Assembly: GCA_041748075.1 (NCBI GenBank)
Contig: JBGTDX010000105.1
Location: 1 to 64,000 of the forward strand
Origin: JBGSYJ01 sp041748075
Lineage (GTDB): Bacteria > Acidobacteriota > Thermoanaerobaculia > Gp7-AA8
Direction of reading: 5' to 3'
Length of the DNA stretch: 64,000 nucleotides
The notes beneath the pieces are model-generated. The model saw nothing but the letters and a program-made list of their open reading frames with translations. It searched no databases and was not told the DNA's origin. A program made the translations under genes and the position numbers. Of this stretch, positions 1 to 8,800 are shown piece by piece (the stretch's first letter is position 1; each line of letters begins with the position of its first letter).

Positions 1-74
1 ATTTCATCCTCCGGCGTTGTGAATGATATTCTCTGACCAACAACCTGCACTGACCTGAAGGAGATACGCCTTAC

Positions 75-818
75 ATGTCCGGCCACAGCAAATGGAGCAC
101 CATCAAGCACAAAAAAGGTGCTGCCGACGCAAAGCGCGGGAAAGTGTTCACCCGCATTATCAAAGAAATGACCGTTGCTGCCCGCCTCGGTGGCGGTGAT
201 GTCGACGGCAATCCCCGCCTTCGTGCCGCTATAGCAGAAGCGAAGGCAAACAACATGCCGAAGGACAACATCGACCGGGCCATCAAAAAGGGCACCGGAG
301 AACTCGAGGGGAGCTCGTACGAAGAGATGACCTACGAGGGCTACGGTCCGGGTGGTGTCGCCGTCATGGTCGAAACCCTCACCGACAACGGCAACCGTAC
401 CACACCCGAGATCCGGAACATCTTCGAAAAGAACGGGGGGAACCTCGGGACGCCCGGCTCAGTCCGCTTCCAGTTCGAAAAGAAGGGCTATTTCGGCATC
501 GACAGGTCAGCCGTGAACGAGGACCGACTCATGGAAGTCGCGCTCGAAGCAGGTGCGGATGATCTGCAGACGGATGACCCCGAAGTGTTTGAGATTTACA
601 CCTCACCGGAATCGTTCGAGAACGTTCGAGAGGCCCTCGAAAAGGCGGGGATTCCGACGCTCGATGCGAAGCTCGGAATGATTCCGAGCAACTATGTTTC
701 GATCGATGCATCAAAGGCCCGCCAGGTGATGAAGCTCATCGACTCGCTCGACGACCACGACGATGTGCAGAACGTCTGGTCGAATGTCGACATCCCCGAC
801 GAGCTGCTCGAGGCCTGA
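75..818 (+). CDS. yebC: YebC/PmpR (TACO1) family protein
   Basis: A 247-residue protein of the YebC/PmpR/TACO1 family, cytosolic. Members were described as transcriptional regulators, and more recently as ribosome-associated factors that ease translation of difficult (for example proline-rich) stretches. The N-terminus (MSGHSKWSTIKHKKGAADAK) is the family signature, followed by the expected basic helical domain and an acidic C-terminal alpha/beta part with the usual SNYVSID-type segment. Length matches the family (about 240-250). The ATG is preceded by AAGGAG about 11 bases upstream. ruvC starts 5 bases after the stop, the classic yebC-ruvC arrangement, so the two are almost certainly co-transcribed. 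Identification is from recognised sequence; the exact role here is inferred. Confidence 0.96.
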   Translation: MSGHSKWSTIKHKKGAADAKRGKVFTRIIKEMTVAARLGGGDVDGNPRLRAAIAEAKANNMPKDNIDRAIKKGTGELEGSSYEEMTYEGYGPGGVAVMVETLTDNGNRTTPEIRNIFEKNGGNLGTPGSVRFQFEKKGYFGIDRSAVNEDRLMEVALEAGADDLQTDDPEVFEIYTSPESFENVREALEKAGIPTLDAKLGMIPSNYVSIDASKARQVMKLIDSLDDHDDVQNVWSNVDIPDELLEA

Positions 819-823
819 GGCCC

Positions 824-1324
824 ATGCGTGTCCTGGGAGTCGACCCTGGATCGATCACCACCGGGTTCGGGGTGGTCGATCACCTGAGCGGGCGCCTGTC
901 GCTCGTCGAGCATGGGGCGATTCGGACACCGAGGGGCGAGGAGCTTGCTGCGCGGCTGGAGCAGATTTACCGCGAGCTGAAGACAGTCATCGCCCGCTGC
1001 GGACCCTCCACGGTCGCAGTCGAGGCGCCTTTCGGTGGCCGTAACATCAAAAGTCTCATTCAGCTCGCCCACGCGAGAGGGGTGATTCTGCTCGCCGCCA
1101 GAGAAGCGGGACTGGAAATCTTCGAATATTCGCCCCGCTCAGTGAAGAGCGCCGTGGTCGGCTACGGAAACGCGGAAAAGGAACAGGTCAGTCGCATGAT
1201 CCGGCTGCTTCTGCCTGGATGCGCGGAACTGGTGATAAACGACGACGCATCGGATGCTCTGGCTGTCGCGATCTGCCACGCACATTCCCACTCGCTCGCC
1301 GCCCGCATTCGTCTGGCGCGATAG
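824..1324 (+). CDS. ruvC: Crossover junction endodeoxyribonuclease RuvC
   Basis: A 166-residue RuvC resolvase, which cuts Holliday junctions during recombinational repair as part of the RuvABC resolvasome. The first catalytic aspartate sits in VDPGSITTGFG at residues 6-16, the conserved glutamate in VEAPFGGRN, and the two C-terminal acidic residues in DDASDALAVAICHA, so the RNase-H-fold active site looks complete. Length is typical. It starts 5 bases after yebC and probably shares its mRNA. ruvA and ruvB are not downstream; the next gene is an MFS transporter about 130 bases away. Confidence 0.96.
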   Translation: MRVLGVDPGSITTGFGVVDHLSGRLSLVEHGAIRTPRGEELAARLEQIYRELKTVIARCGPSTVAVEAPFGGRNIKSLIQLAHARGVILLAAREAGLEIFEYSPRSVKSAVVGYGNAEKEQVSRMIRLLLPGCAELVINDDASDALAVAICHAHSHSLAARIRLAR

Positions 1325-1454
1325 GGTTGCGTGCCTCCCGCAAAGCAGCCACTCTGATCCGTTTTCGATTCGTAACCGCTCAGGCGGTACCTTCCTCGCA
1401 CGACGCCCGTAACAGCATGCAATGCAGTCCACCGTTCGGCGTGAGGCGCCGCCG

Positions 1455-2726
1455 ATGACCAACTCCCTGTTTGATCAGGACGAAGACGCGTCCGTGCAGG
1501 TAGAAGCTCCCCTCGGACCCGTTCGGCGGATGTTCAGCGCGCTGCATTACCGCGACTTCCGTCTCCTCTGGACCGGGGCATTCGTATCGACCACCGGAAC
1601 CTGGATGCAGACGGTCGCGCAGAGCTGGGTGGTGCTTTCGATGACGGGCTCGGCGTTTCTGCTCGGATTCGACGCGTTCCTCGCGACGCTTCCCATGATT
1701 CTCTTCTCGCTCCTGGGAGGGGTCGCCGCCGATCGGGTCGATCGCAGGAAACTCCTGCTTCTCTCGCAGCTGCTGCAGCTGACCTTCGCCTTCACGATGG
1801 CGGGGCTGATCTTCTCCGGACGTATCGAGGTGTGGCACATCTTCGTGCTCTCGTTCCTGACGGGAACCGCACAGTCTTTTGGGGGGCCGGCATTCCAGTC
1901 ACTCATGCCGACACTCGTGAAACGAAGTGATGTGCCGAACGCCATCGCCATGAACTCGATTCAGTTCAATCTTGCCCGTGTGATCGGGCCGGTTCTGGCG
2001 GGTGGCGCGCTCGCCGCATTTGGTGCGGCGGCCTGCTTCGGTCTCAACGGATTGTCATTCGTCGCCGTCATCATCGTGCTCTTCATGATTCGTTCTCCTT
2101 TCTCGCCCGAGAAGAAGGAGTCCGCCAGCGTTCTTGCGGACATCCGGGAAGGGCTTCGGTTCATGCGCGAGAGGCGGGCGCTGATGCATCTGAGCTTGTT
2201 CGCGTTCATAAGCACCTTTTTCGGCGTGCCGCTCGTGACACTCCTTCCGGTCGTCGCTAAATCGGTGCTGGAGGTCGGAGCCACCGGCTACAGCTGGATC
2301 CTGGGCGCGTATGGGGCTGGCTCGGTGGCGGGGGCATTTTTCGTCGCGGCAGCCGGTCACAGTGAGAGGAAAGGACGGCTCGCGATCGCGTTTCAGATCG
2401 TCTTCGCAGTCTGTCTTTTCGCATTCGCCTTCTCTCGCTCGCTGTGGCTGAGCATGGCGATCATCTTTCTGGCGGGAGCGAGCCTGATCTGCGTAATCGC
2501 ACTGGTCAGCTCGCTGGTTCAGCTCGCAACGATCGAAGCGATGCGCGGGCGCGTCATGTCTATTTTTCTTCTGGCCTTCCGTGGAGGGATGCCCCTTGGA
2601 AGTCTGCTTTCGGGGTTCGTCGCCGAGCGTACATCCGTCACCGTTGCGCTCGCCACAAATGCCGTCTGTCTCGCAGTTGCGGGATGCCTTTTCATGCTGG
2701 GGCGGACGGATGTGAAGCGGTTGTAA
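1455..2726 (+). CDS. MFS transporter (EntS/MFS_3-like exporter)
   Basis: A 12-helix major facilitator superfamily protein of about 423 residues, inner membrane. The stretch from FRLLWTGAFVSTTGTWMQTVAQ is characteristic of the MFS_3/EntS-like group, and the loop 2-3 motif is visible as GGVAADRVDRRKLLL. Related proteins export siderophores or drugs; the substrate here is unknown. The reading frame also has an ATG at 1422, but 1455 has a GAGG 8 bases upstream and gives the usual short N-terminus, so it is preferred. The gene stands alone between ruvC and the pyruvate dehydrogenase operon. Confidence 0.85.
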   Translation: MTNSLFDQDEDASVQVEAPLGPVRRMFSALHYRDFRLLWTGAFVSTTGTWMQTVAQSWVVLSMTGSAFLLGFDAFLATLPMILFSLLGGVAADRVDRRKLLLLSQLLQLTFAFTMAGLIFSGRIEVWHIFVLSFLTGTAQSFGGPAFQSLMPTLVKRSDVPNAIAMNSIQFNLARVIGPVLAGGALAAFGAAACFGLNGLSFVAVIIVLFMIRSPFSPEKKESASVLADIREGLRFMRERRALMHLSLFAFISTFFGVPLVTLLPVVAKSVLEVGATGYSWILGAYGAGSVAGAFFVAAAGHSERKGRLAIAFQIVFAVCLFAFAFSRSLWLSMAIIFLAGASLICVIALVSSLVQLATIEAMRGRVMSIFLLAFRGGMPLGSLLSGFVAERTSVTVALATNAVCLAVAGCLFMLGRTDVKRL

Positions 2727-2873
2727 TGTAATTTTCGAGAAATTGTCTCTACAATCGCGGACCGGAGGCCTCGGGTGTTTGCCGGAGGGATTGCTCCCCG
2801 GCCGTTCCGGCACCGGGATTGCGACAGGCCATCCGAAAAAACGATAGAGTGAAAGATCGGGCTGCCTTACCCC

Positions 2874-3935
2874 ATGGAAACGATGGCAAAGCGTAAACAG
2901 GACTCATCAGCAGCAGTAATGGACCATCCCGCGGTTGCGCCGGACTGGGTCGAAATTCTCCGCGAGATGATCTTCATCCGGAAGTTTGAAGAAGCCTCAG
3001 AGCGTGAATTCCGCAAAGGCAAGATCGGCGGATACCTTCACGTCTACAGTGGCCAGGAGGCGATCGCCTCCGGAATTCTGACCGCGCTCCACCGCGACGA
3101 CATCGTCTTCGCAGGCTACCGGGATCACGCGCATGCCCTGCTTCTTGGCAGCGATCCCGGAGCCGTCATGGCCGAGCTGTTCGGAAAGAGCACCGGTGTT
3201 TCCCGTGGCAAGGGCGGCTCGATGCATCTGTTCGATGTCGAACATGGCTTTTATGGCGGCTACGGAATCGTGGGAGGCCACCTGACCCTGGCCACAGGTG
3301 CTGGCTATGCGCTGCGCTATCGAAAGACCGACCGCATCGTCGTCTGCTATTTCGGAGACGGAGCGATGAACATCGGGTCGTTCCACGAGGCGCTCAACAT
3401 GGCGGGACTGTGGGGGAAACAGGGGATGTGTCCAGTGCTGTTCGTCATCGAGAACAACGGCTACGCGATGGGCACCTCCGTCGATCGTCATTCCGCCGTG
3501 ACCGATCTGGGAGCGCGGATGGCTGCCTACGCGATCCGCTCGGAAAAAGTCGATGGTCAGGACATCTTTGCAGTCCGTGGAGTGGCCGACCGGCTGGTGC
3601 GGCAGGTCAGGGAAACCGGCGTGCCGCACTGCATCGAAGCGATCACGTACAGGTTCTCCGGACATGGTGCGGCAGACATCCTCCAGCCGTACCGCTCGAA
3701 GGAAGAGGTCGAAAGGTACAAGAATCGTGACCCGATCCAGATTCTCGGCAAACGTCTCCGGGAGATGAACGGATTGACCGACGACGACATCGAAGCGATG
3801 GAGCAGGAAGCCGCGCAACGGGTGGCCGCCGCGGTGAAGTTCGCCGCGGAGAGCGATGTGCCCGCCCCGGAGGAGCTTTATACCGACGTGATGAGCGATG
3901 ACGAGGGGGATGAGGGGGACTGGCGCGATGGCTGA
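2874..3935 (+). CDS. pdhA: Pyruvate dehydrogenase E1 component, alpha subunit
   Basis: A 353-residue thiamine-diphosphate-dependent E1-alpha subunit, which decarboxylates pyruvate (or another 2-oxo acid) together with E1-beta. The ThDP-Mg motif is visible as GDGAMNIGSFHEALNMA, and the phosphorylation-loop-like segment YRFSGHGAADILQPYRSKEEVE is present. The start at 2874 could also be the ATG at 2883; no strong ribosome-binding site separates them. The stop overlaps the start of pdhB by 8 bases (ATGGCTGA), so the two subunits are translationally coupled. Pyruvate specificity is inferred from overall similarity and gene order; a branched-chain or acetoin role cannot be excluded. Confidence 0.9.
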   Translation: METMAKRKQDSSAAVMDHPAVAPDWVEILREMIFIRKFEEASEREFRKGKIGGYLHVYSGQEAIASGILTALHRDDIVFAGYRDHAHALLLGSDPGAVMAELFGKSTGVSRGKGGSMHLFDVEHGFYGGYGIVGGHLTLATGAGYALRYRKTDRIVVCYFGDGAMNIGSFHEALNMAGLWGKQGMCPVLFVIENNGYAMGTSVDRHSAVTDLGARMAAYAIRSEKVDGQDIFAVRGVADRLVRQVRETGVPHCIEAITYRFSGHGAADILQPYRSKEEVERYKNRDPIQILGKRLREMNGLTDDDIEAMEQEAAQRVAAAVKFAAESDVPAPEELYTDVMSDDEGDEGDWRDG

Positions 3936-4914
3936 GCGAACGTATCGGGACGCCATTCGCGATGCGCTCACCGAGGAGATGGAACGCGACGATTCAGTAC
4001 TCCTGATGGGAGAGGACATCGGCGTGTACGAAGGCACTTTCCGTATCACCGCGGGAATGCTCAAAAAGTACGGACCGAAACGAGTCATCGATACTCCCAT
4101 AGCCGAGGCAGGGATGGCGGGCACGGCGATCGGCATGGCGATGCTCGGCCTTCGTCCGGTCGTCGAGATGATGACCTTCAATTTTGCGATCGTGGCCGCG
4201 GATCAGATCCTCAATCATGCAGCGAAGATCCGCTACTTCTCCGGCGGTCAGGTCGACATCCCGATGGTCATCCGCGGTCCTCAGGGCGCAGGCGCGCAGC
4301 TCTCGGCCCAGCACTCGCAGGCATTCGAGTCGTTTTACGGTCACTTTCCGGGGCTTCACGTAGTGACGCCGGCCACCCCGGCCGACGTGAAAGGAATGCT
4401 CAAGACTGCGATCCGCGGCAAGGATCCCGTGATCTTTCTCGAAAATGCAGGGCTCTACGGCATGAAGGGAGAAGTGCCCGATGATCCCGATGCGCTCGTA
4501 CCCTTCGGCGAGTCGAAAGTCGTCCGCGAAGGCTCTGACGTGACCGTCGTCGCCTATAGCCGTGCGGTTCATCTGGCTCTCTCTGTTGCGGAGAAGCTCT
4601 CGGCGGACGAAGGCGTCGAAGCGGAGGTCATCGATCTGCGCACGATCCGTCCGCTCGACATGGGGCCAGTCGTAAAGTCTGTGAGGAAGACGCATCGCGC
4701 GGTGGTGATCCAGGAGCAGTGGAAGCCCTTCGGTGCTGCAGCGGAGATCGCGGCGGGAATCATGGAAGAAGTCTTCGACGAGCTCGACGCGCCCGTCTAC
4801 CGCGTTACCGGGGCCGATGTGCCGATGCCGTATGCGCGCAATCTGGAACTGCTCGCCGTGCCGCATGAGGCTGACGTGATCCGCGGCATCAACGCGGTAC
4901 TTTACCGGAATTGA
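3928..4914 (+). CDS. pdhB: Pyruvate dehydrogenase E1 component, beta subunit
   Basis: E1-beta subunit of about 328 residues. It starts MAERTYRDAIRDAL, carries the typical GEDIGVYEGTF segment near residue 35, IDTPIAEAGMAG, and the C-terminal transketolase domain with the RTIRPLDM element. The frame stays open up to 3898, but the ATG at 3928 gives the family N-terminus and overlaps the pdhA stop by 8 bases. It forms the heterotetrameric E1 with the upstream alpha subunit and feeds the E2 encoded 35 bases downstream. Confidence 0.92.
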   Translation: MAERTYRDAIRDALTEEMERDDSVLLMGEDIGVYEGTFRITAGMLKKYGPKRVIDTPIAEAGMAGTAIGMAMLGLRPVVEMMTFNFAIVAADQILNHAAKIRYFSGGQVDIPMVIRGPQGAGAQLSAQHSQAFESFYGHFPGLHVVTPATPADVKGMLKTAIRGKDPVIFLENAGLYGMKGEVPDDPDALVPFGESKVVREGSDVTVVAYSRAVHLALSVAEKLSADEGVEAEVIDLRTIRPLDMGPVVKSVRKTHRAVVIQEQWKPFGAAAEIAAGIMEEVFDELDAPVYRVTGADVPMPYARNLELLAVPHEADVIRGINAVLYRN

Positions 4915-4949
4915 CGAATCGTTCGAGAACGAGGAGAGGCTGATACCCG

Positions 4950-6323
4950 ATGGGCGAAATCATCATGCCGAAGGTGGGCGACGCGATGACCGAAGGCAAG
5001 GTCGTCCGGTGGTACAAGAAGTCAGGCGACGCCGTCAAAGTGGGCGAGCCTGTTCTCGAGATCGAAACCGACAAGGTCAACCTCGACCTGGAAGCCGAGG
5101 ACGACGGAACACTCGAAAATGTAGTTGTTAAAGAAGGCGAGACGGTCGAAGTCGGAAAACGCCTCGCCTATGTGCGAGCCGAAGGCGAAGAGGCCCAACC
5201 GGAGAGCGCTGAAGAGCCGAAGAAGAAAAAGGAAGCAGACGAAACGGAAGGCGGGGATGATGAGGAATCCAGACCCGCCGGAAAAAAAGGCGGGAAGAAA
5301 GAGGACGTTGACGAAGAAGAGGACGGCGAGGAAGAAGACGCTGCCCCGGACGATGTGAAGACCGACAAGGCCGCGGCGAAGGAGAAAGCGAAGCCGCAGA
5401 CCGAAGAGAAGCCGTCCTCCGATGACAGCGGAAACGGTGAACGGCCAAAATCATCTCCGCTGGCCAGGCGTATCGCCAGCGACCTGGGTGTCGATCTCGG
5501 TTCGCTGCGCGGCAGTGGCCCGGCGGGCCGGATCATCGCTGCCGACGTCCAGAACGCCGCGAAAGCCGCGCCGGCACCCGGGAAGAGCCGAGGTGAGGCG
5601 AAACAGCCACGCGACCAGAAGCCCGCTCCGCGTCCCGAGTCGATCGAGAGCAAGGAGATCCCGCTCACGGCCATGCGCCGCACGATCGCGAAGCGTCTCA
5701 GCGAATCGCTCGGCCCCATTCCGCATTTTTTTCTGACCATCGAAGCGGATGTCACGACGTTGCTCTCGCTCCGGCAGCAGCTGAACGAGATCGAGCAGGC
5801 AAAAGCGAGCGTGAACGATTTCGTCGTCAGGGCTGCCGCCCTGGCCCTGCTGCATCATCCCGTGGTCAATTCCAGTTTTTCCGGTGAATCGATCAACCAG
5901 CACGGAGAGGTTCACATCGGAATCGCGGTGGCGACACCAGAGGGGCTGATCACACCAGTCGTGCGGAACGCCGATCAGCGAAGCGTGATCGAGATTGCCG
6001 GTGAGATCCGATTGCTCGCGGAGAAAGCGAAGAACCGAAAACTCAAGCCCGACGAGTATCAGGGTGGAACATTCACGATCTCGAACCTCGGTATGTTCGG
6101 CATCGAGGAGTTCACGGCAATCATCAATCCACCGAATGCGGCGATTCTGGCGGTCGGCGCAGCGGGCCCGAAACCGGTGGTTTCCGACGGACAGATCGTG
6201 GTACGGGATCGGATGCGCCTGACGCTTTCGTGCGACCACCGCGTGATCGACGGAGCAGCCGGGGCTCAGTTCATGCAGACCCTTCAGCAATATCTCGAGC
6301 AGCCTTTGCGGTTGTTGGTGTGA
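4950..6323 (+). CDS. pdhC: Dihydrolipoamide acetyltransferase E2 (pyruvate dehydrogenase complex)
   Basis: A 457-residue E2 acyltransferase. It has one N-terminal lipoyl domain (residues 1-75, lipoylated lysine K42 in ETDKV), a linker of roughly 85 residues, a peripheral-subunit-binding domain (near 165-200, SPLARRIASDLGVDL), and the catalytic domain ending in SCDHRVIDGAAGAQFMQ with the active-site His and Asp. The linker is odd: almost entirely Glu, Asp and Lys rather than the usual Ala/Pro-rich hinge. It is third in the pdhA-pdhB-pdhC operon. No dihydrolipoamide dehydrogenase (E3) gene follows, so E3 must be encoded elsewhere. Confidence 0.93.
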   Translation: MGEIIMPKVGDAMTEGKVVRWYKKSGDAVKVGEPVLEIETDKVNLDLEAEDDGTLENVVVKEGETVEVGKRLAYVRAEGEEAQPESAEEPKKKKEADETEGGDDEESRPAGKKGGKKEDVDEEEDGEEEDAAPDDVKTDKAAAKEKAKPQTEEKPSSDDSGNGERPKSSPLARRIASDLGVDLGSLRGSGPAGRIIAADVQNAAKAAPAPGKSRGEAKQPRDQKPAPRPESIESKEIPLTAMRRTIAKRLSESLGPIPHFFLTIEADVTTLLSLRQQLNEIEQAKASVNDFVVRAAALALLHHPVVNSSFSGESINQHGEVHIGIAVATPEGLITPVVRNADQRSVIEIAGEIRLLAEKAKNRKLKPDEYQGGTFTISNLGMFGIEEFTAIINPPNAAILAVGAAGPKPVVSDGQIVVRDRMRLTLSCDHRVIDGAAGAQFMQTLQQYLEQPLRLLV

Positions 6324-6376
6324 ACAGCTGGAGCTCGGACCTTGAATTTCGGACCTGAGACGCCGGCTGGCTGCGA

Positions 6377-6547
6377 ATGGTAGACTTCCTCGATCCCGCC
6401 CTGGTGACGAAGTTAGTCCTGCTTGCGATGGTCCTGGTTCTGCTCAGGATTGCAGTCAAAGTAGGGCAGGTCGTGATCCGTCTCGTGCTCTATCTTTTCG
6501 CGGCAGTCGCAGCATTCGCGGCGATTCATTACATATTTCTGAGGTGA
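6377..6547 (+). CDS. Small membrane protein, 56 residues
   Basis: A short frame read directly from the sequence: it starts MVDFLDPALVTKLVLLAM and ends HYIFLR. It is strongly hydrophobic with two probable membrane segments (about residues 10-27 and 34-54) separated by a short basic stretch. It fills the gap between pdhC and the zinc-ribbon gene, whose GTG start follows its stop after 4 bases, so coupled translation is likely. I do not recognise the family. The ATG lacks a strong ribosome-binding site. Support comes from position, hydrophobic pattern and lack of an alternative explanation for the gap. Confidence 0.5.
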   Translation: MVDFLDPALVTKLVLLAMVLVLLRIAVKVGQVVIRLVLYLFAAVAAFAAIHYIFLR

Positions 6548-6551
6548 GTGA

Positions 6552-7001
6552 GTGAGCGATCGAAAATACCGGCATTCCGGCTATCAGGACAGCGACAGGA
6601 AAGAGTCGTCCGGTCCTCGAGGTCCACGCCCAGAGCCGCGTCCTCCGCGCCTCGAGGGTGCTCCGAGGGGACGCTCCGCCGGCGGCTTCGGACCTGAAGT
6701 ATTCAAGTGCATGCGCTGCGGCGAACAGCAGCACTTCGTGGATGGCGTCGAGATGGATGCGGTGTGCCGCAAGTGCAATTCCGACCTTCACGCCTGCAGC
6801 AACTGCAAGAACTTCGACACCATGGTGCGCTGGGAGTGCCGCGAGTCGATGAACATCCCCGCCCGCGTTTCGCCGAAGGACGTCCGCAACGAGTGCCTGC
6901 TGTTTGCACCGAAGATCATTCGCGATCTGAGCGCAGGCAAGGGAAGAATCGAAACGCCGGACGACGCGCGCTCGGCCTTCGACAACCTCTTCAAGAAGTA
7001 G
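6552..7001 (+). CDS. Zinc-ribbon protein of unknown function
   Basis: A 149-residue protein with a GTG start (6552) 4 bases after the small membrane protein. Residues 1-50 are polar, rich in Arg, Pro and Gly, and probably disordered. From about residue 55 there are paired cysteines, CMRCG, CRKC and CSNCKNF, followed by single cysteines in WECRES and NECLLF. This looks like two treble-clef or zinc-ribbon sites. The C-terminus is helical (DDARSAFDNLF). No enzyme motif is seen, and nucleic acid or protein binding is only a guess. It lies between the pyruvate dehydrogenase operon and lnt, 16 bases before lnt. Confidence 0.75.
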   Translation: MSDRKYRHSGYQDSDRKESSGPRGPRPEPRPPRLEGAPRGRSAGGFGPEVFKCMRCGEQQHFVDGVEMDAVCRKCNSDLHACSNCKNFDTMVRWECRESMNIPARVSPKDVRNECLLFAPKIIRDLSAGKGRIETPDDARSAFDNLFKK

Positions 7002-7017
7002 GTAGCCCGCGAGCGGA

Positions 7018-8661
7018 ATGTCACCATCCACGAGCCGCCGTCGCGGCAAGCCGGAAAATTCACCGTCGTCCGCGCATGCTGCCGGCCCCGTCGCCGCGCC
7101 AGTGTCGAGGAGTATGCTGCTCCGATTCCTGCTGTCTTCAGCGGGAGGAGCCGCACTCGCCTTTTCCTTCCCCAACGTAGCGGCCGGGCCCCTGGTGTTC
7201 ATCGCGCTCACACCCATCATTATTTCCGTGGTGCTTTCGAGCGGGATTGCCGAGGCTTTCTTTCAGGCGATGCTGGGAACATCGGTCATGTGGTTGATCA
7301 ACCTGCCCTGGGTCATCATGGTGATGAGCTATTACGGCGGCCTGCCATACCCGGTGGGAGTCGCGATCTACGTGGCCCTGGCGCTGGCTCTGGGCGTCTT
7401 CGCCGGCGTGTTTTTCGGAGTACCGGTCCGGCTTCTGAGGCTGGGAGTCAACCCATTGCCCTGGCTGCTCGTCCCGGCCGCGTGGATCACGGTCGAGTTT
7501 GCGCGGACGCACCTGTTGTCGGGATTTCCGTGGCACCAGCTCGCTGCAGCGATCATCGAAATCCGGCCGTTCGTACAGCTCACGAGCGTGATCGGTCCCT
7601 ACGGCACCGGCTTCTTCATCGCAATTCCATCGGCGTGGCTCGCGTGGGTCGCGATCGGGAGTGCGATACCGCGTCATAAGGCGGCGGTCACGGGCGCCGT
7701 GCTCCTGATGCTCGTCCTCTGGTTCGGCCACGGCACGTGGGCAGTGCAGCGTCAGGATGCCCGCATCGCTTCCGAGACAAAATCGACAGCTGCCCTTCTG
7801 CAACCGAACATTTCGCAGGAAATGCGATGGGGAGGCGCGAGCGTCGCCGAGCTTTTCATCGAGATGAATGCGATGAACGAAGACGCGATCGCTGCGGGTG
7901 CCGATGTCGTCATCTGGCCGGAGTCGACCATTCCACTCACGTACGCGACGACGGACCTGTTCCGCGAGGCGATCGAGAGGGCCTCGTCTGGAAGTGTGGC
8001 GGCGGGCGAGGCCGACACGACGGAACCCGTCGATATCATTCTGGGCTCGGTTGCGGAGGATCTCGAAGATCCATCGAAACTCTGGAACGCAGCCTATCTC
8101 GTCAGCGAAGGTCGCACCGCAGGAAGATACGACAAGATCCGGCTCGTGCCATTCGGCGAGTATGTACCGCTCCGGAAACAGCTTTTCTTTGCGGAGAAGC
8201 TCGTCCGGGCGGTGGGCGATTTTCAGTTCGGCGAGAACGACAAGCCGCTCGAAGGCAAGTTCCGTTACGGCCTTGCGATCTGTTATGAAGTCGTCTATCC
8301 GCAGATCACCAGGACGCAGGTGCGAAATGGCGCGGATGTGCTGGTCACGATCACGAATGACGGCTGGTTCGGCGGAACCGCGGCACCACGACAGCATCTG
8401 AACATGGCGAGACTGCGGGCGGTGGAGGGTGATCGCTACCTGCTGCGGGCCGCGACCACCGGCATCTCTGCCATCGTCGATCCTTCGGGACGGATCGTGC
8501 AATCCCTTGGCGAGAACATCAAGGGGACTCTGCTGGTTGAATTCAGCCCGCGCCGGACCATCACCCCGTACATGCGGTTCGGAGACTGGTCGGCCGTGGT
8601 GTGCATCATTGCGCTGGCCTTCGGCGTGGCTTTGAGATTCCGGAGGCGCGTGTCATCCTGA
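7018..8661 (+). CDS. lnt: Apolipoprotein N-acyltransferase
   Basis: A 547-residue inner-membrane enzyme that adds the third acyl chain to lipoproteins, implying a Gram-negative envelope. About six N-terminal membrane segments precede a periplasmic nitrilase-like domain. The catalytic triad is visible: Glu in WPESTIPL, Lys in YDKIRLVPFGEY, Cys in LAICYEVVYP. A last C-terminal helix follows near 520-540. The first 35 residues are polar and slightly longer than usual. The final codons GTG TCA TCC TGA (8650-8661) match the beginning of the dispersed repeat that fills the following gap, so the present stop codon may have been supplied by that repeat. Confidence 0.95.
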   Translation: MSPSTSRRRGKPENSPSSAHAAGPVAAPVSRSMLLRFLLSSAGGAALAFSFPNVAAGPLVFIALTPIIISVVLSSGIAEAFFQAMLGTSVMWLINLPWVIMVMSYYGGLPYPVGVAIYVALALALGVFAGVFFGVPVRLLRLGVNPLPWLLVPAAWITVEFARTHLLSGFPWHQLAAAIIEIRPFVQLTSVIGPYGTGFFIAIPSAWLAWVAIGSAIPRHKAAVTGAVLLMLVLWFGHGTWAVQRQDARIASETKSTAALLQPNISQEMRWGGASVAELFIEMNAMNEDAIAAGADVVIWPESTIPLTYATTDLFREAIERASSGSVAAGEADTTEPVDIILGSVAEDLEDPSKLWNAAYLVSEGRTAGRYDKIRLVPFGEYVPLRKQLFFAEKLVRAVGDFQFGENDKPLEGKFRYGLAICYEVVYPQITRTQVRNGADVLVTITNDGWFGGTAAPRQHLNMARLRAVEGDRYLLRAATTGISAIVDPSGRIVQSLGENIKGTLLVEFSPRRTITPYMRFGDWSAVVCIIALAFGVALRFRRRVSS

Positions 8662-8684
8662 ACATTGTGGCGAAAATGAACCAA

Positions 8685-8763
8685 GTGTCATCCTGAGCGC
8701 AGCGAAGGATCATCCAGAGACGTTCTCGAGCTCCGGAGATCCTTCGCCCTGCTCCAGGATGGC
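8685..8763. repeat. Palindromic dispersed repeat, copy 1
   Basis: An imperfect inverted repeat lying between lnt and prfB. The left arm begins GTGTCATCCTGAGCGCAGCG and the right arm has GAGATCCTTCGCCCTGCTCC. A partial left arm (GTGTCATCCTGA, 8650-8661) also occurs just upstream and contains the lnt stop codon. A second full copy lies at 9967-10053 on the other side of prfB. No gene fits here. It resembles the REP-type extragenic palindromes found in many genomes. Confidence 0.7.
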
Positions 8764-8800
8764 AACCCTCCAACGCAGGACTGCACAGCAAGGGAACCAG

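Noticed and set aside
2997..4181. A 394-residue minus-strand open frame across pdhA and pdhB
   Set aside because: It lies antisense to two clearly recognised genes and has no family-like segments. Long antisense frames are expected in high-GC sequence.
7138..8502. A 454-residue minus-strand frame opposite lnt
   Set aside because: Antisense to lnt, whose catalytic motifs are intact; composition is rich in Arg, Asp and His, typical of shadow frames.
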